From: Candidimonas sp. SYP-B2681
GTDB taxonomy: Bacteria; Pseudomonadota; Gammaproteobacteria; Burkholderiales; Burkholderiaceae_B
Direction: 5' to 3'
DNA length: 64,000 bases
Assembly: GCF_003971065.1 (NCBI RefSeq)
Contig: NZ_RYDV01000001.1
Span: 868,001 to 932,000 of the forward strand
Below the pieces are notes generated by a model. That model was not told the DNA's origin. It saw only the letters and a program-made list of their open reading frames with translations, and searched no databases. Numbering within the stretch: the stretch's first letter is position 1; every line of letters begins with the position of its first letter. Below are positions 45,337 through 54,204 of this stretch, piece by piece. Position numbers and translations under genes: made by a program.

Positions 45337-47430
45337 TTAGCTGCGCAGAAAATCCTGTTTGCCACGCATCCAGCGCTGTAAATGGGCACGCGCGTGTTCC
45401 GGATAGCGGTCGCGCAGCTCGCGAGCTGCATCTTGGGCGCGCTCTACCAACAATGCATCTGTCTCGATACTGGCGAAACGTAACAACTCCTGACCCGACT
45501 GGCGCACGCCCAGGAATTCGCCAGGCCCCCGCTGCTCCAGATCGCGCCGGGCGATCTCAAAACCGTCAGCGGTTTCATACATGGCACGCAGCCGATGACG
45601 CGCTACCGCCGACAATGGCGGCTGGAACATCAGCACACATATAGACTGTTGGCTCCCACGCCCTACCCGTCCGCGCAACTGGTGAAGTTGCGCTAGACCA
45701 AACCGTTCGGCGTGCTCAATAATCATCAGGGATGCGTTAGGCACATCAACGCCAACCTCGATAACGGTAGTGGCGACCAAAAGGTCAATAAGGCCTGCCC
45801 GAAAGTCATTCATTACTTCCTGCTTGGCCGCTGAAGGCAAGCGACCATGAATCAATCCGACCCGTATATCTGGCAGCGCCTGTACCAATTGAAGATGTGT
45901 GTCCACGGCCGTCTGCAACTGCAAAGCTTCACTTTCTTCGACCAAGGGGCATACCCAATATGCCTGTCGCCCCTGCAATACCTCTGCAATGACATGGCTA
46001 AGTACTTCGTCGCGGCGTGTGTCAGCGATAAGTTTGGTGATTATCGGACTTCGGCCCGGGGGCAATTCATCGATTACCGATACATCGAGATCGGCGAAGA
46101 AAGTCATGGCGAGAGTGCGGGGTATGGGGGTTGCGCTCATGCTCAACTGATGAGGGATCTTCAGCGTACCGCCGTGTGATGCTTCGCCCTTTCGGCTTAA
46201 CTGAAGACGCTGGCCGACGCCGAACCTGTGCTGCTCGTCAAGTATAGCCAACCCAAGATTCGCAAAATTCACTTTATCCTGAATGAGCGCCTGGGTACCA
46301 ATCACGAGTTGAGCCCGGCCCGACTCAATTGCTTCGGTGGCCGCTTTACGCGCCTTAGCGGAAAGGCTGCCCGTGAGCCATGCGACGCTCACGCCCAGAG
46401 GCTCGAGCCAGCTGACCAACTTCAAAAAGTGCTGTTCCGCCAGTATTTCGGTGGGCGCCATAATGGCGACCTGGCTGGAGCTCGAGATAGCTTGGGCGGC
46501 AGCGAAAGCAGCCACTATGGTTTTACCGCTGCCTACGTCTCCCTGCAGTAGCCGATGCATGGGAAACGAGCGAGACAAATCGTGGGAAATTTCGCCGATG
46601 ACGCGTTCTTGCGCTGCTGTAAGAGCAAACGGCAAACTGCTCAGTAGTGCTTGCACCAGTGTGCCCCGGCCACCACTTAACGGATATGCCTGTTGAGCCC
46701 TACGCGCGGCCCGGGCGGCGGCGAGCGAAAGTTGCTGTGCAAGTAATTCATCAAACTTGATGCGAGTCCAGGCCGGATGACCGCGTTCGATGAGATCAAC
46801 GTACGAAATATTGGCCGGCGGGTGATGCAATACTCGTATTGCGTCCGCAAAAGGTATCAGATCGTATTCATCACATACTTCACGAGGCAAAGTGTCGCCC
46901 AAATCCGCAACACCGAGGGCCTGGTCGATTGCCTTGCGCAAGCTAACTTGCGACAGACCGTCGGTGGTGGGATATACCGGCGTCAAAGCGGTAGGCAGTG
47001 CAGTGCCTGCAACCGTAACTTTCGGATGGACCATCTCGAAGCCGCTAAAGCCACTGCGCACCTCGCCCCGAACCCGTATACGTTTGCCGACGGCAACCTG
47101 TTTTTGCTGACTGGGATAAAAATTGAGCCATCGAAGCAGAAGCGTACCCGTGCCATCGTCGATCACAGCCTGAAGCTGCCGTCGCGGCCTGTATTGCACC
47201 TCGCTGTGAATGACGACCCCCTCGACCTGCGCCGGAGCACCAGAAAATACGGACAAAATCGGGATAACGTGCGTCTCGTCTTCATAGCGTATTGGCAGAT
47301 GGACGACAAAATCCGACGGGTCGAGCAAACCCAAATGGTGCAGCTTGCGCTCGACCAGCGAACTAGGTCTAGCGGCGGGCTGCCCAATAGGCCCGTGCTC
47401 GGTATTGCCCGACTCCGTCACTGCGACCAC
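45337..47430 (-). CDS. recG: ATP-dependent DNA helicase RecG
   Basis: 697 residues. RecG reverses stalled replication forks and processes Holliday junctions. N-terminal wedge/OB domain (LVERKLHHLGLLDPSDFVVH, then RVRGEVRSGFSGFEMVHPKV), Walker A LLQGDVGSGKTIVAAFAAAQ near residue 298, DEQH box LAILDEQHRFGVGQRLQLSR, motif III SMSATPIPRTLAMTFFADLD, and C-terminal helicase motifs TTVIEVGVDVPNASLMIIEH and QLHQLRGRVGRGSQQSICVL. The start at 47430 is GTG; no strong ribosome site is visible, and a slightly later start is possible. It ends 37 bp before oxyR. Confidence 0.95.
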   Translation of the reverse strand: MVAVTESGNTEHGPIGQPAARPSSLVERKLHHLGLLDPSDFVVHLPIRYEDETHVIPILSVFSGAPAQVEGVVIHSEVQYRPRRQLQAVIDDGTGTLLLRWLNFYPSQQKQVAVGKRIRVRGEVRSGFSGFEMVHPKVTVAGTALPTALTPVYPTTDGLSQVSLRKAIDQALGVADLGDTLPREVCDEYDLIPFADAIRVLHHPPANISYVDLIERGHPAWTRIKFDELLAQQLSLAAARAARRAQQAYPLSGGRGTLVQALLSSLPFALTAAQERVIGEISHDLSRSFPMHRLLQGDVGSGKTIVAAFAAAQAISSSSQVAIMAPTEILAEQHFLKLVSWLEPLGVSVAWLTGSLSAKARKAATEAIESGRAQLVIGTQALIQDKVNFANLGLAILDEQHRFGVGQRLQLSRKGEASHGGTLKIPHQLSMSATPIPRTLAMTFFADLDVSVIDELPPGRSPIITKLIADTRRDEVLSHVIAEVLQGRQAYWVCPLVEESEALQLQTAVDTHLQLVQALPDIRVGLIHGRLPSAAKQEVMNDFRAGLIDLLVATTVIEVGVDVPNASLMIIEHAERFGLAQLHQLRGRVGRGSQQSICVLMFQPPLSAVARHRLRAMYETADGFEIARRDLEQRGPGEFLGVRQSGQELLRFASIETDALLVERAQDAARELRDRYPEHARAHLQRWMRGKQDFLRS

Positions 47431-47442
47431 CCCGGTATCGAA

Positions 47443-47829
47443 TTAAATGACGATAATTGCTTCGACTTCGAACTGGGCTCCTTTAGGCAGACTGCTTACA
47501 CCTATCGTGGAACGTGCCGGAAAAGGTTGGGGAATGATGTCGGCCATGATGGCATTGGCACTTGTGAATTTACTAAGGTCAGTCAGGAATAGCGTCAGCT
47601 TGACAATGTTGCCCAGACTTCCCCCTGCCGCTTCGATAACGGCCTGCATATTCGCAAACGACTGACGAACCTGGCCTTCGAAATTTTCGGAAACCAGCTC
47701 CCCTGTACCGGGCTCGAGGCCGATCTGGCCTGATAAATATACCGTCTTCCCTGGGTCCGTTGCCACAGCCTGTGAATAAGGACCAACGGCGGCGGGGGCC
47801 GCATCGGTATGAATAATTTGCTTGGCCAT
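47443..47829 (-). CDS. ridA: RidA-family enamine/imine deaminase
   Basis: 128 residues. RidA hydrolyses reactive enamine/imine intermediates (2-aminoacrylate) made by PLP enzymes. Typical pattern: MAKQIIHTDAAPAAVGPYSQ at the start, VYLSGQIGLEPGTGELVSEN, MQAVIEAAGGSLGNIVKLTL, FARSTIGVSSLPKGAQFEVE with the conserved Arg (R in PARSTIGV), and a C-terminal strand. Forms trimers with active sites at the interfaces. It is 12 bp upstream of recG and could be co-transcribed with it. Confidence 0.93.
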   Translation of the reverse strand: MAKQIIHTDAAPAAVGPYSQAVATDPGKTVYLSGQIGLEPGTGELVSENFEGQVRQSFANMQAVIEAAGGSLGNIVKLTLFLTDLSKFTSANAIMADIIPQPFPARSTIGVSSLPKGAQFEVEAIIVI

Positions 47830-47919
47830 AGATTTGATCTCTTTGAAGTCAATAAAACAACTATCAGAGTTTAATCATCTATAGCTTCAATTAACAAGCC
47901 CCCCGTGCGGCTACCGCCA

Positions 47920-48696
47920 TTATTTTTCAACAAAGGCGCGTTCAATGACGTAGTCGCCCGGCTGTCCTACCCCGCTGGACACAACGAAACCTCGGGAGTC
48001 CAACATGGCGCCGATATCGGCCAACATGTGTGGGCTGCCACATAACATGGCGCGATCAGTCTCCGGATTCAGTGTAGGCAAGCCGGTATCGGCAGAAAGC
48101 TTGCCGCTTTCGACCATATGAGTAATGCGGCCCTGGTTGCTAAACGATTCGCGCGTGACGCAGGGATAGTAGATCAGCTTCTCGCGCACGATTCCGCCAA
48201 AATACTCATTGTTGGGAAGCTCGTTTTGAATGTACTCGGAATAAGCCAGTTCGCTTTTGAAACGAACGCCATGTAGCAGCACGACCTTTTCGAAACGATC
48301 ATAGACATCGGGATCTTTGATAATGCTAAGGAATGGGGCGAGGCCGGTACCTGTGGCAAACAGATAGAGATTCTTTCCTGGTTTTAGGTCGTCTACTACG
48401 AGCGTACCAACCGGCTTCTTGCTGACCAGTATCGTATCGCCCTCTTTAAGGTGCTGCAGACGCGAGGTAAGCGGGCCATCCTGCACCTTGATACTAAGAA
48501 ATTCCAGGTTTTCTTCATAGTTCGCGCTGGCAATGCTATAGGCGCGCATAAGCGGCTTGCCATTGACTTCAAGGCCCAGCATCACGAAGTGGCCATTGTG
48601 GAATCGCAAAGCGGGATCCCGCGTGGTAGTGAAGGAAAATAATGTGTCGTTCCAGTGACGAACGTTCAAAACCTGCTCTGTATTAAAGGCTGCCAT
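47920..48696 (-). CDS. fpr: Ferredoxin/flavodoxin-NADP+ reductase
   Basis: 258 residues, the bacterial subclass I FPR size. FAD-binding motif RAYSIASANYEENLEFLSIK near residue 51, NADP-binding GTGLAPFLSIIKDPDVYDRF, MLCGSPHMLADIGAMLDSRG and the C-terminal VVSSGVGQPGDYVIERAFVE. It passes electrons between NADPH and ferredoxin or flavodoxin for Fe-S assembly and oxidative-stress repair. It is divergent from the iron uptake operon and separated from it by 380 bp. Confidence 0.93.
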   Translation of the reverse strand: MAAFNTEQVLNVRHWNDTLFSFTTTRDPALRFHNGHFVMLGLEVNGKPLMRAYSIASANYEENLEFLSIKVQDGPLTSRLQHLKEGDTILVSKKPVGTLVVDDLKPGKNLYLFATGTGLAPFLSIIKDPDVYDRFEKVVLLHGVRFKSELAYSEYIQNELPNNEYFGGIVREKLIYYPCVTRESFSNQGRITHMVESGKLSADTGLPTLNPETDRAMLCGSPHMLADIGAMLDSRGFVVSSGVGQPGDYVIERAFVEK

Positions 48697-48951
48697 GTGT
48701 CTGCATTTAGAAGTTAATTGCCCGTGGCCCGGGGAATAATGTATTGCGAATGCCGCATAACCGAAGCCAGCAGACCTGATTTTAGCCTGCTGATGGCCGA
48801 GACTTCCGAAAACCGGACGCTTATCAAGGATATTACGACGCCAGTGTCGATATTCAATCCTTGCCCTACCAACAAAGTGCCTGTCTTTTAATATGAATCA
48901 AACAATGTGGAATAAACCGCATATTTAGCGACCTGAAAGGCCCCCACTATA
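48697..48951. other. Spacer between fpr and the iron-uptake promoter
   Basis: AT-richer non-coding DNA with no credible reading frame. It presumably contains the leftward fpr promoter. Apart from the iron promoter listed next I see no repeat or RNA gene here. Confidence 0.5.
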
Positions 48952-49007
48952 TTGAATAGTTCAGAAGAGTCTGTTATCTTTCAGGCATCGATATGAGAAT
49001 CATTTCC
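48952..49007 (+). promoter_or_regulatory. Fur-type promoter of the ferric-iron operon
   Basis: A sigma-70 promoter TTGAAT (48952-48957), 17-base spacer, TATCTT (48975-48980) is followed at once by CGATATGAGAATCATTTCC (48989-49007), which keeps the core of the Fur consensus (TGA-AATCATT). Fur-Fe2+ bound here would sit on the transcription start and block the iron-uptake genes in iron-replete cells. Confidence 0.6.
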
Positions 49008-49076
49008 ATTCAAGAAGCTTTTTGTATATCAAGTAGCCCCTAGCCCTCATTTTTACATTCCATCAGGAGAAGTTTA

Positions 49077-50126
49077 ATGCGCTCAAGCCAAGAGCTCCGG
49101 CCCTTGTTTCGTTCACTGATACTCGCCGGCCTAACGGCTGTGTCAGCCGCGTCTACAGCAGCTGCTGCGGCCGATGTCAGTTTGTATACGACGCGCGAAC
49201 CCAAGCTGATACAGCCGCTTCTCGATGAATTCACAAAAGATACAGGCGTAAAGGTAAACACCGTATTCATCAAAGATGGCCTTATCGAGCGGGTGAAGGC
49301 CGAGGGTGACAAGTCTCCTGCCGATGTGCTCATGACGGTTGATATTGGTAATTTACTGGACTTGGTCGAAGCAGGCGTTACACAGCCAGTCGACTCCAAG
49401 ATACTGAATGAAACCATTCCGGCAAACCTGCGCGGCACGGATAACCAGTGGTACACACTTTCCTTACGCGATCGGGTCGCCTATGTAGCTAAAGATCTCG
49501 ACGTCAATGCCATCACCTACGAAGCATTCGCGGATCCCAAGTGGAAAGGCAAAGTCTGCATCCGGTCGGGTCAACATCCTTACAATACCGCCATGATTGC
49601 CGCCATGATTGCTCATGATGGCGCCGAAGCAACGGAAGCCTGGTTGCGTAACGTCAAGAATAACCTGGCCCGCAAAGCGGCTGGCGGTGATCGCGATGTA
49701 GCGCGTGATATTCTTGGCGGCATATGCGACATCGGGATTGCCAACGCCTATTATGTGGGCCGCATGAAAAACGCAGAGCCCGGTACCGATGCCCGTAAAT
49801 GGGGCGATGCCATAAAAGTGGTACGCCCAACTTTCGCCAATGAAAAAAGCCGCGGCACCCATGTTAATATTTCCGGCGCTTCGGTCGCCAAGTACGCCCC
49901 GAATAAGGAAAACGCCGTCAAATTGCTTGAGTATCTGGTGTCCGACAAGGCTCAGAGCTTGTATGCCAATGCCAATTACGAGTATCCCGTCAAGGCAGGC
50001 GTAAAGCTCGACCCAGTTGTGGCCAGCTTCGGGCCTTTGGTCGTCGACCCATTACCTCTTACCGAAATCGCCAAGCATCGCAAACAAGCAAGCGAACTGG
50101 TAGACAAAGTTGGATTCAATAACTAG
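49077..50126 (+). CDS. fbpA: Ferric iron ABC transporter binding protein (FbpA/FutA type)
   Basis: 349 residues; start fixed by AGGAGAAG seven bases upstream. Signal peptide up to AAAAAAD (cleavage near residue 32); mature chain VSLYTTREPKLIQPLLDEFT, TGVKVNTVFIKDGLIERVKA, SPADVLMTVDIGNLLDLVEA, WKGKVCIRSGQHPYNTAMIA and GIANAYYVGRMKNAEPG, where the YY pair supplies tyrosine ligands to Fe3+. This is the FutA/FbpA family of periplasmic ferric-ion binders. A hairpin after the stop may set the ratio of binding protein to permease. Under a Fur-type promoter. Confidence 0.93.
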   Translation: MRSSQELRPLFRSLILAGLTAVSAASTAAAAADVSLYTTREPKLIQPLLDEFTKDTGVKVNTVFIKDGLIERVKAEGDKSPADVLMTVDIGNLLDLVEAGVTQPVDSKILNETIPANLRGTDNQWYTLSLRDRVAYVAKDLDVNAITYEAFADPKWKGKVCIRSGQHPYNTAMIAAMIAHDGAEATEAWLRNVKNNLARKAAGGDRDVARDILGGICDIGIANAYYVGRMKNAEPGTDARKWGDAIKVVRPTFANEKSRGTHVNISGASVAKYAPNKENAVKLLEYLVSDKAQSLYANANYEYPVKAGVKLDPVVASFGPLVVDPLPLTEIAKHRKQASELVDKVGFNN

Positions 50127-50145
50127 AAGGCCAGCCTTCCCCAGA

Positions 50146-50173
50146 AAAATGCGGGCATCAAAGCCCGCATTTT
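50146..50173 (+). terminator. Hairpin over the fbpB start codon
   Basis: AAAATGCGGGC (50146-50156) and GCCCGCATTTT (50163-50173) pair perfectly over 11 bp around a 6-base loop, and the right arm ends in a T-run. It lies 20 bases after the fbpA stop and contains the ATG (50149) of the permease gene. It could be a partial terminator that lowers permease expression and also hides its start codon. Confidence 0.6.
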
Positions 50174-51867
50174 CTCGACTTTTGCAGGAACACCCCCTGT
50201 TGTATTTGCGACGTTTCTTCTCGTGTGAAGCTGGTCTGGGCTGGCGAACAGGGGCCATCTTCATTGCGGTGTGCGTTATGGCGCCCGTCGTTACCTTGTG
50301 CTGGTTCGCCTTTCACGGAACCACCGAACATTGGGCGCATCTTCTATCGTATGTGCTTCCCACGGCATTCGCCAACACAGTGCTGTTGCTGTTAGGCGTA
50401 GGAGTGCTTGTTACGTTATTGGGCGTTGGAAGTGCATGGCTTATCACCGCGTTTCAGTTCCCCTCTCGGCGTGTGCTTTCCTGGGCTTTATTATTGCCGC
50501 TTGCCGTACCCACCTACATCGTCGCGTTCGCTTACCTGGATATACTGCATCCTATTGGTCCCGTTCAAACCTTGGTGCGCGACATATTGGGCTACGACAG
50601 CCCGCGTGACTTCAGATTGCCCGATTTGCGTTCCTTGCCCGGCGCCATATTTTTGCTGGGTTTTGTGCTCTACCCCTATGTCTACCTTAGTACCCGTGTC
50701 ATGTTCGCCACACAGGCGGCAAGCTTGCTTGAAGCGGCACGAGTCTTAGGAGAATCCGGCCGCAGTGCATTCTTTCGCGTCGCGCTTCCCATGGCGCGTC
50801 CGGCGATAGCAGTTGGGGTCAGCCTTGCGCTACTCGAAACGCTCAACGACATCGGTGCGTCCGAATTTCTGGGTGTCCAGACACTTACCGTATCGGTCTA
50901 CACCACTTGGGTCACACGTTCCGATCTTGCTGGCGCGGCACAGATTGCACTCGCCATGTTAAGCATAGTCGCGGTATTAATCGTGATTGAACGCCATGGG
51001 CGCCGGCGCCAGCGTTATGCCACCACACAACGCGCCCGAGCGGTCCAGCCTAGAAAAATAAAAGGTAGCGCGGCTGTCTTCGCGGTAATTCTCGGTTGGC
51101 TACCTATTATCATCGGTTTTGTGGCGCCCGCCCTCTACTTACTGAATGAAACCATCAAACATTTCAGTAGCACAGGCGGTGTCTCGCAACAGTTATTGCT
51201 CAGCGGCTACAACACCGTCAAAGTCGCATTTTTAGCGACCATAGCAACCGTCACTTGTGGGCTGTTGGTAGCCTGGGCAGCACGTTCCGTCAGAAATGGT
51301 GCGCCGTTTACGTTAACCAAATTATGTGCCCGGGTGGCGACTTCAGGTTATGCCATACCGGGCACTGTGTTGGCCATTGGCCTGCTCACGCCTTTGGTGC
51401 TGGTTGACCGCCTTGCGTCATGGTTTTGGCAATTGTTAGGAAATCCCGATCCTGGCCTCCTGCTAATGGGTACCACGACTGCCTTGATTTTCGCCTACCT
51501 GATACGCTTTCTCGCCATCGCGATAGGCGGCATAGAATCAGGATTGGCCCGCGTTCCACCTTCTCTGGAACAGGCTTCCAGACTACTTGGCGAAACGTCG
51601 ACCGGCACGCTTCGCCGGGTCCACTTGCCACTGTTGCGTCCGGCTCTTGGCGCTGCCGCCCTGCTTATCTTTGTAGATACGATGAAAGAACTGCCGGCCA
51701 CATTGCTGATGCGACCGGTCAATTTCGATACGCTCGCTACATGGCTATACGCGGAAGCCGCCAGAGGAACTTACGAAGAAGGATCGGTAGCGGCCTTGGC
51801 CATCGTTCTGGCTGGTTTATTGCCTGTGATTCTGCTGGCGCGCACTCAATTCAAAACTACGCACTAA
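50149..51867 (+). CDS. fbpB: Ferric iron ABC transporter permease (fused double permease)
   Basis: 572 residues from the ATG at 50149, which falls inside a hairpin; a TTG at 50110 that overlaps fbpA, or a TTG a little downstream, are alternatives. Two six-helix halves are fused, as usual for FbpB/AfuB: the first EAA loop is LLEAARVLGESGRSAFFRVA and the second LEQASRLLGETSTGTLRRVH followed by LPLLRPAL, and the second half ends with FVDTMKELPATLLMRPVNFD, which is characteristic of this permease family. Moves Fe3+ across the inner membrane. Confidence 0.9.
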   Translation: MRASKPAFSRLLQEHPLLYLRRFFSCEAGLGWRTGAIFIAVCVMAPVVTLCWFAFHGTTEHWAHLLSYVLPTAFANTVLLLLGVGVLVTLLGVGSAWLITAFQFPSRRVLSWALLLPLAVPTYIVAFAYLDILHPIGPVQTLVRDILGYDSPRDFRLPDLRSLPGAIFLLGFVLYPYVYLSTRVMFATQAASLLEAARVLGESGRSAFFRVALPMARPAIAVGVSLALLETLNDIGASEFLGVQTLTVSVYTTWVTRSDLAGAAQIALAMLSIVAVLIVIERHGRRRQRYATTQRARAVQPRKIKGSAAVFAVILGWLPIIIGFVAPALYLLNETIKHFSSTGGVSQQLLLSGYNTVKVAFLATIATVTCGLLVAWAARSVRNGAPFTLTKLCARVATSGYAIPGTVLAIGLLTPLVLVDRLASWFWQLLGNPDPGLLLMGTTTALIFAYLIRFLAIAIGGIESGLARVPPSLEQASRLLGETSTGTLRRVHLPLLRPALGAAALLIFVDTMKELPATLLMRPVNFDTLATWLYAEAARGTYEEGSVAALAIVLAGLLPVILLARTQFKTTH

Positions 51868-51868
51868 T

Positions 51869-52651
51869 ATGCCAGATCTTCTTAAGTTGGATCATATTTC
51901 CGTATCTTACGACACACCCGACGGTGAGGTGCCGGTCGTCAAGAATCTCTCGTTATCCCTGGAGAAAGGCCATATTGGATGTTTACTGGGAGCGTCGGGC
52001 TGTGGAAAAACGACCGTGCTTCGCGCCATCGCCGGCTTTGAGCCCTTGCGCACCGGCACCCTTTCGTTAGGACCCACACTCCTTTCCTCTCCAGAAGCTC
52101 AGGTAGAACCCGAACATCGGCATGTTGGGATGATGTTTCAGGACTATGCTCTGTTTCCGCATCTTAATGTAGAACAGAACATCGGTTTCGGCTTGCGTCG
52201 GTGGCCCAGGCAACGGCGCAAACATCGCGTCAGCGAATTGGTGTCCCTCGCGGGGCTGGAAGGATCCGGAAAACGATATCCACATGAATTATCTGGCGGT
52301 CAGCAACAACGCGTGGCGTTGGCACGGGCGTTGGCGCCTGAACCAGAACTCTTATTGCTTGATGAGCCGTTTTCGAACCTCGACGTTGATACACGCGAGC
52401 GTCTGGCTTTCGAAGTGCGCGACATATTGAAAAAAACTGGCCATACAGCGATCTTGGTTACGCATAATCAGGCTGAAGCGTTCGCTATCGCAGACCGTAT
52501 CGGTGTCATGCAAAACGGCGTTATCGCGCAATGGGACACGCCTTATGGCTTACACCATCACCCGAGCAGCATTTTTGTAGCCGACTTCATCAAGCGAGAA
52601 GCCCTAATGGAACAACGTGCCCAGGCATATCTGCGAGGCGAGGCAAGCTGA
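51869..52651 (+). CDS. fbpC: Ferric iron ABC transporter ATPase, short form
   Basis: 260 residues; full FbpC proteins have about 350, so the C-terminal regulatory (TOBE/OB) domain is largely missing. Walker A GASGCGKTTVLRAIAGFE near residue 39, Q-loop MMFQDYALFPHLNVEQNIGF, signature ELSGGQQQRVALARALAPEP, Walker B LLLLDEPFSNLDVDTRERLA and H-loop ILVTHNQAEAFAIADRIGVM are all intact, so the ATPase core is functional. It starts one base after the permease stop, and its end lies 26 bp from the convergent ntrC. Whether the shortening is normal for the lineage or a truncation, I cannot tell. Confidence 0.88.
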   Translation: MPDLLKLDHISVSYDTPDGEVPVVKNLSLSLEKGHIGCLLGASGCGKTTVLRAIAGFEPLRTGTLSLGPTLLSSPEAQVEPEHRHVGMMFQDYALFPHLNVEQNIGFGLRRWPRQRRKHRVSELVSLAGLEGSGKRYPHELSGGQQQRVALARALAPEPELLLLDEPFSNLDVDTRERLAFEVRDILKKTGHTAILVTHNQAEAFAIADRIGVMQNGVIAQWDTPYGLHHHPSSIFVADFIKREALMEQRAQAYLRGEAS

Positions 52652-52677
52652 AGCGTCACCGATCTTCATACCGCTTC

Positions 52678-54204
52678 CTACTCGCCCCCTTCCTCGTTCA
52701 ATCCCAGTTCGCTGCATTTGCGCGTCAGCGTATTCCTGCCTATTCCAAGTCTTTGTGCCGCTTCCATGCGCCGGCCCCGGCTATAGTGCAAAGCCGTTTC
52801 AAGCAGGACGCGTTCGAAGTCGCGAGTAAAAGTAGCCATGATCGCGGGTTCATTTCGCGCCAACCTGGCGTTTGCCTCGCTGCTTAATAGAGAAAGCCAC
52901 GAGAGCTGTGGTTGGGTCGAAGTATTCTGAGTCGTGGGCATAGTCGCCGCTTCGTGCCGGACAAACGAGCCTGTTTCGGGCTCGGCACTTTCGTTCCTAA
53001 ATTCACCCAAAGGTGACGACATTGCCCCCTGCTCCGGATTAAGTACTTCGAGCGGCAAATCTTTCGCCTCGATCAGCTGACTTGACGACATTACTGTGAG
53101 CCACTGACAAAAGTTCTCGAGTTGACGGATATTGCCCGGATAGTCGAAATGCGTCATTACCTGCAAGGCTTGCGGCGATAGGCGACGCACGGGCACTCCA
53201 AGATTGCGTGCGCTACTCTGCATAAAAAGCTGGACTAAAGCCGGTATGTCTTCCTTGCGCTCGCGCAAAGGTGGCAACCGTAATCGAATCACATTCAATC
53301 GATGAAACAGGTCTTCACGGAAACGTCCCTGCGCCACACGCTGCTCCAGGGGCTGATGCGTTGCCGCCACGATGCGCACGTCGGCATGAATGGCCTGGGA
53401 ACCACCCACTCGATAGAAACTGCCTTCTGCCAGAACCCTTAAGAGGCGAGTCTGAAGTTCAAAGGGCATGTCGCCAATCTCGTCCAGAAACAAGGTCCCA
53501 TTACGCGCCTCTTCAAAGCGTCCTCGGCGTTGCTGTGTAGCTCCGGTGAAAGCGCCACGTTCGTGTCCAAAAAGCTCTGCCTCAAGAAGATCCTTCGGTA
53601 TCGCGGCAGCATTCAACGCAATGAAGGGTCCGCCGGCTCGATTGCTATGAGTATGCAATGCCTTTGCGATGAGCTCTTTGCCGGTGCCGGATTCTCCGGT
53701 AATTAATACGGTTACGCTTGATGACGCCAGGCGACCGATCGCGCGAAACACCTCTTGCATAGCGGGCGATGAGGACTGCATCATAATTCCTTCCGCATCG
53801 GAAGAAACGGCGTTGCGCTCCGCGCTCGGACGAGCGTCGCTTACTGCTGTCTGGGTTGCCCGTTGTATTAATGCCACCGCCGCGTTGACGTCAAAAGGCT
53901 TGGGAAGGTAGTCGAATGCCCCTTTTTGGAACGCCGCCACGGTGCTGTTCAAATCCGTGAACGCCGTCATGACGATGACGGGCAAATTCGGATGAGTTCC
54001 CTTTATCTGCTTTAAAAGGCTCAGGCCGTCCTGGCCCGGCATACGAATATCCGTTACCAGCACCGATGGCGTCCCTTCCTCTAAAGCCTCTAGGACCTCG
54101 CTCGCCGAGGAAAAACTTTGCGCAGCGATCGCCACCCGGGCGAGCGCTTTTTCGAGAACCCAGCGTATGCTTTGGTCGTCGTCGACAATCCATACCGGTT
54201 TCAT
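52678..54204 (-). CDS. ntrC: Nitrogen regulator NtrC (NR-I)
   Basis: 508 residues. Receiver domain with the phospho-acceptor D52 in [20 protein letters not shown], then a sigma-54 AAA+ domain: Walker [21 protein letters not shown], the GAFTGA loop in [20 protein letters not shown] that contacts sigma-54, Walker [12 protein letters not shown], and [20 protein letters not shown]. After a variable linker, a Fis-type DNA-binding helix-turn-helix ends the chain ([20 protein letters not shown]). It activates nitrogen-starvation promoters such as glnA, just upstream. The stop/start of ntrB overlaps its start by four bases. Confidence 0.95.
   Translation of the reverse strand: MKPVWIVDDDQSIRWVLEKALARVAIAAQSFSSASEVLEALEEGTPSVLVTDIRMPGQDGLSLLKQIKGTHPNLPVIVMTAFTDLNSTVAAFQKGAFDYLPKPFDVNAAVALIQRATQTAVSDARPSAERNAVSSDAEGIMMQSSSPAMQEVFRAIGRLASSSVTVLITGESGTGKELIAKALHTHSNRAGGPFIALNAAAIPKDLLEAELFGHERGAFTGATQQRRGRFEEARNGTLFLDEIGDMPFELQTRLLRVLAEGSFYRVGGSQAIHADVRIVAATHQPLEQRVAQGRFREDLFHRLNVIRLRLPPLRERKEDIPALVQLFMQSSARNLGVPVRRLSPQALQVMTHFDYPGNIRQLENFCQWLTVMSSSQLIEAKDLPLEVLNPEQGAMSSPLGEFRNESAEPETGSFVRHEAATMPTTQNTSTQPQLSWLSLLSSEANARLARNEPAIMATFTRDFERVLLETALHYSRGRRMEAAQRLGIGRNTLTRKCSELGLNEEGGE

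Noticed and set aside
46777-47592. Open frame antisense to recG and ridA
   Set aside because: No family resemblance; both sense genes are clearly real.
52651-52887. Possible lost C-terminal part of the iron ATPase in another frame after its stop
   Set aside because: The translation downstream shows no OB-fold-like sequence, and the convergent ntrC coding region begins 26 bases later.
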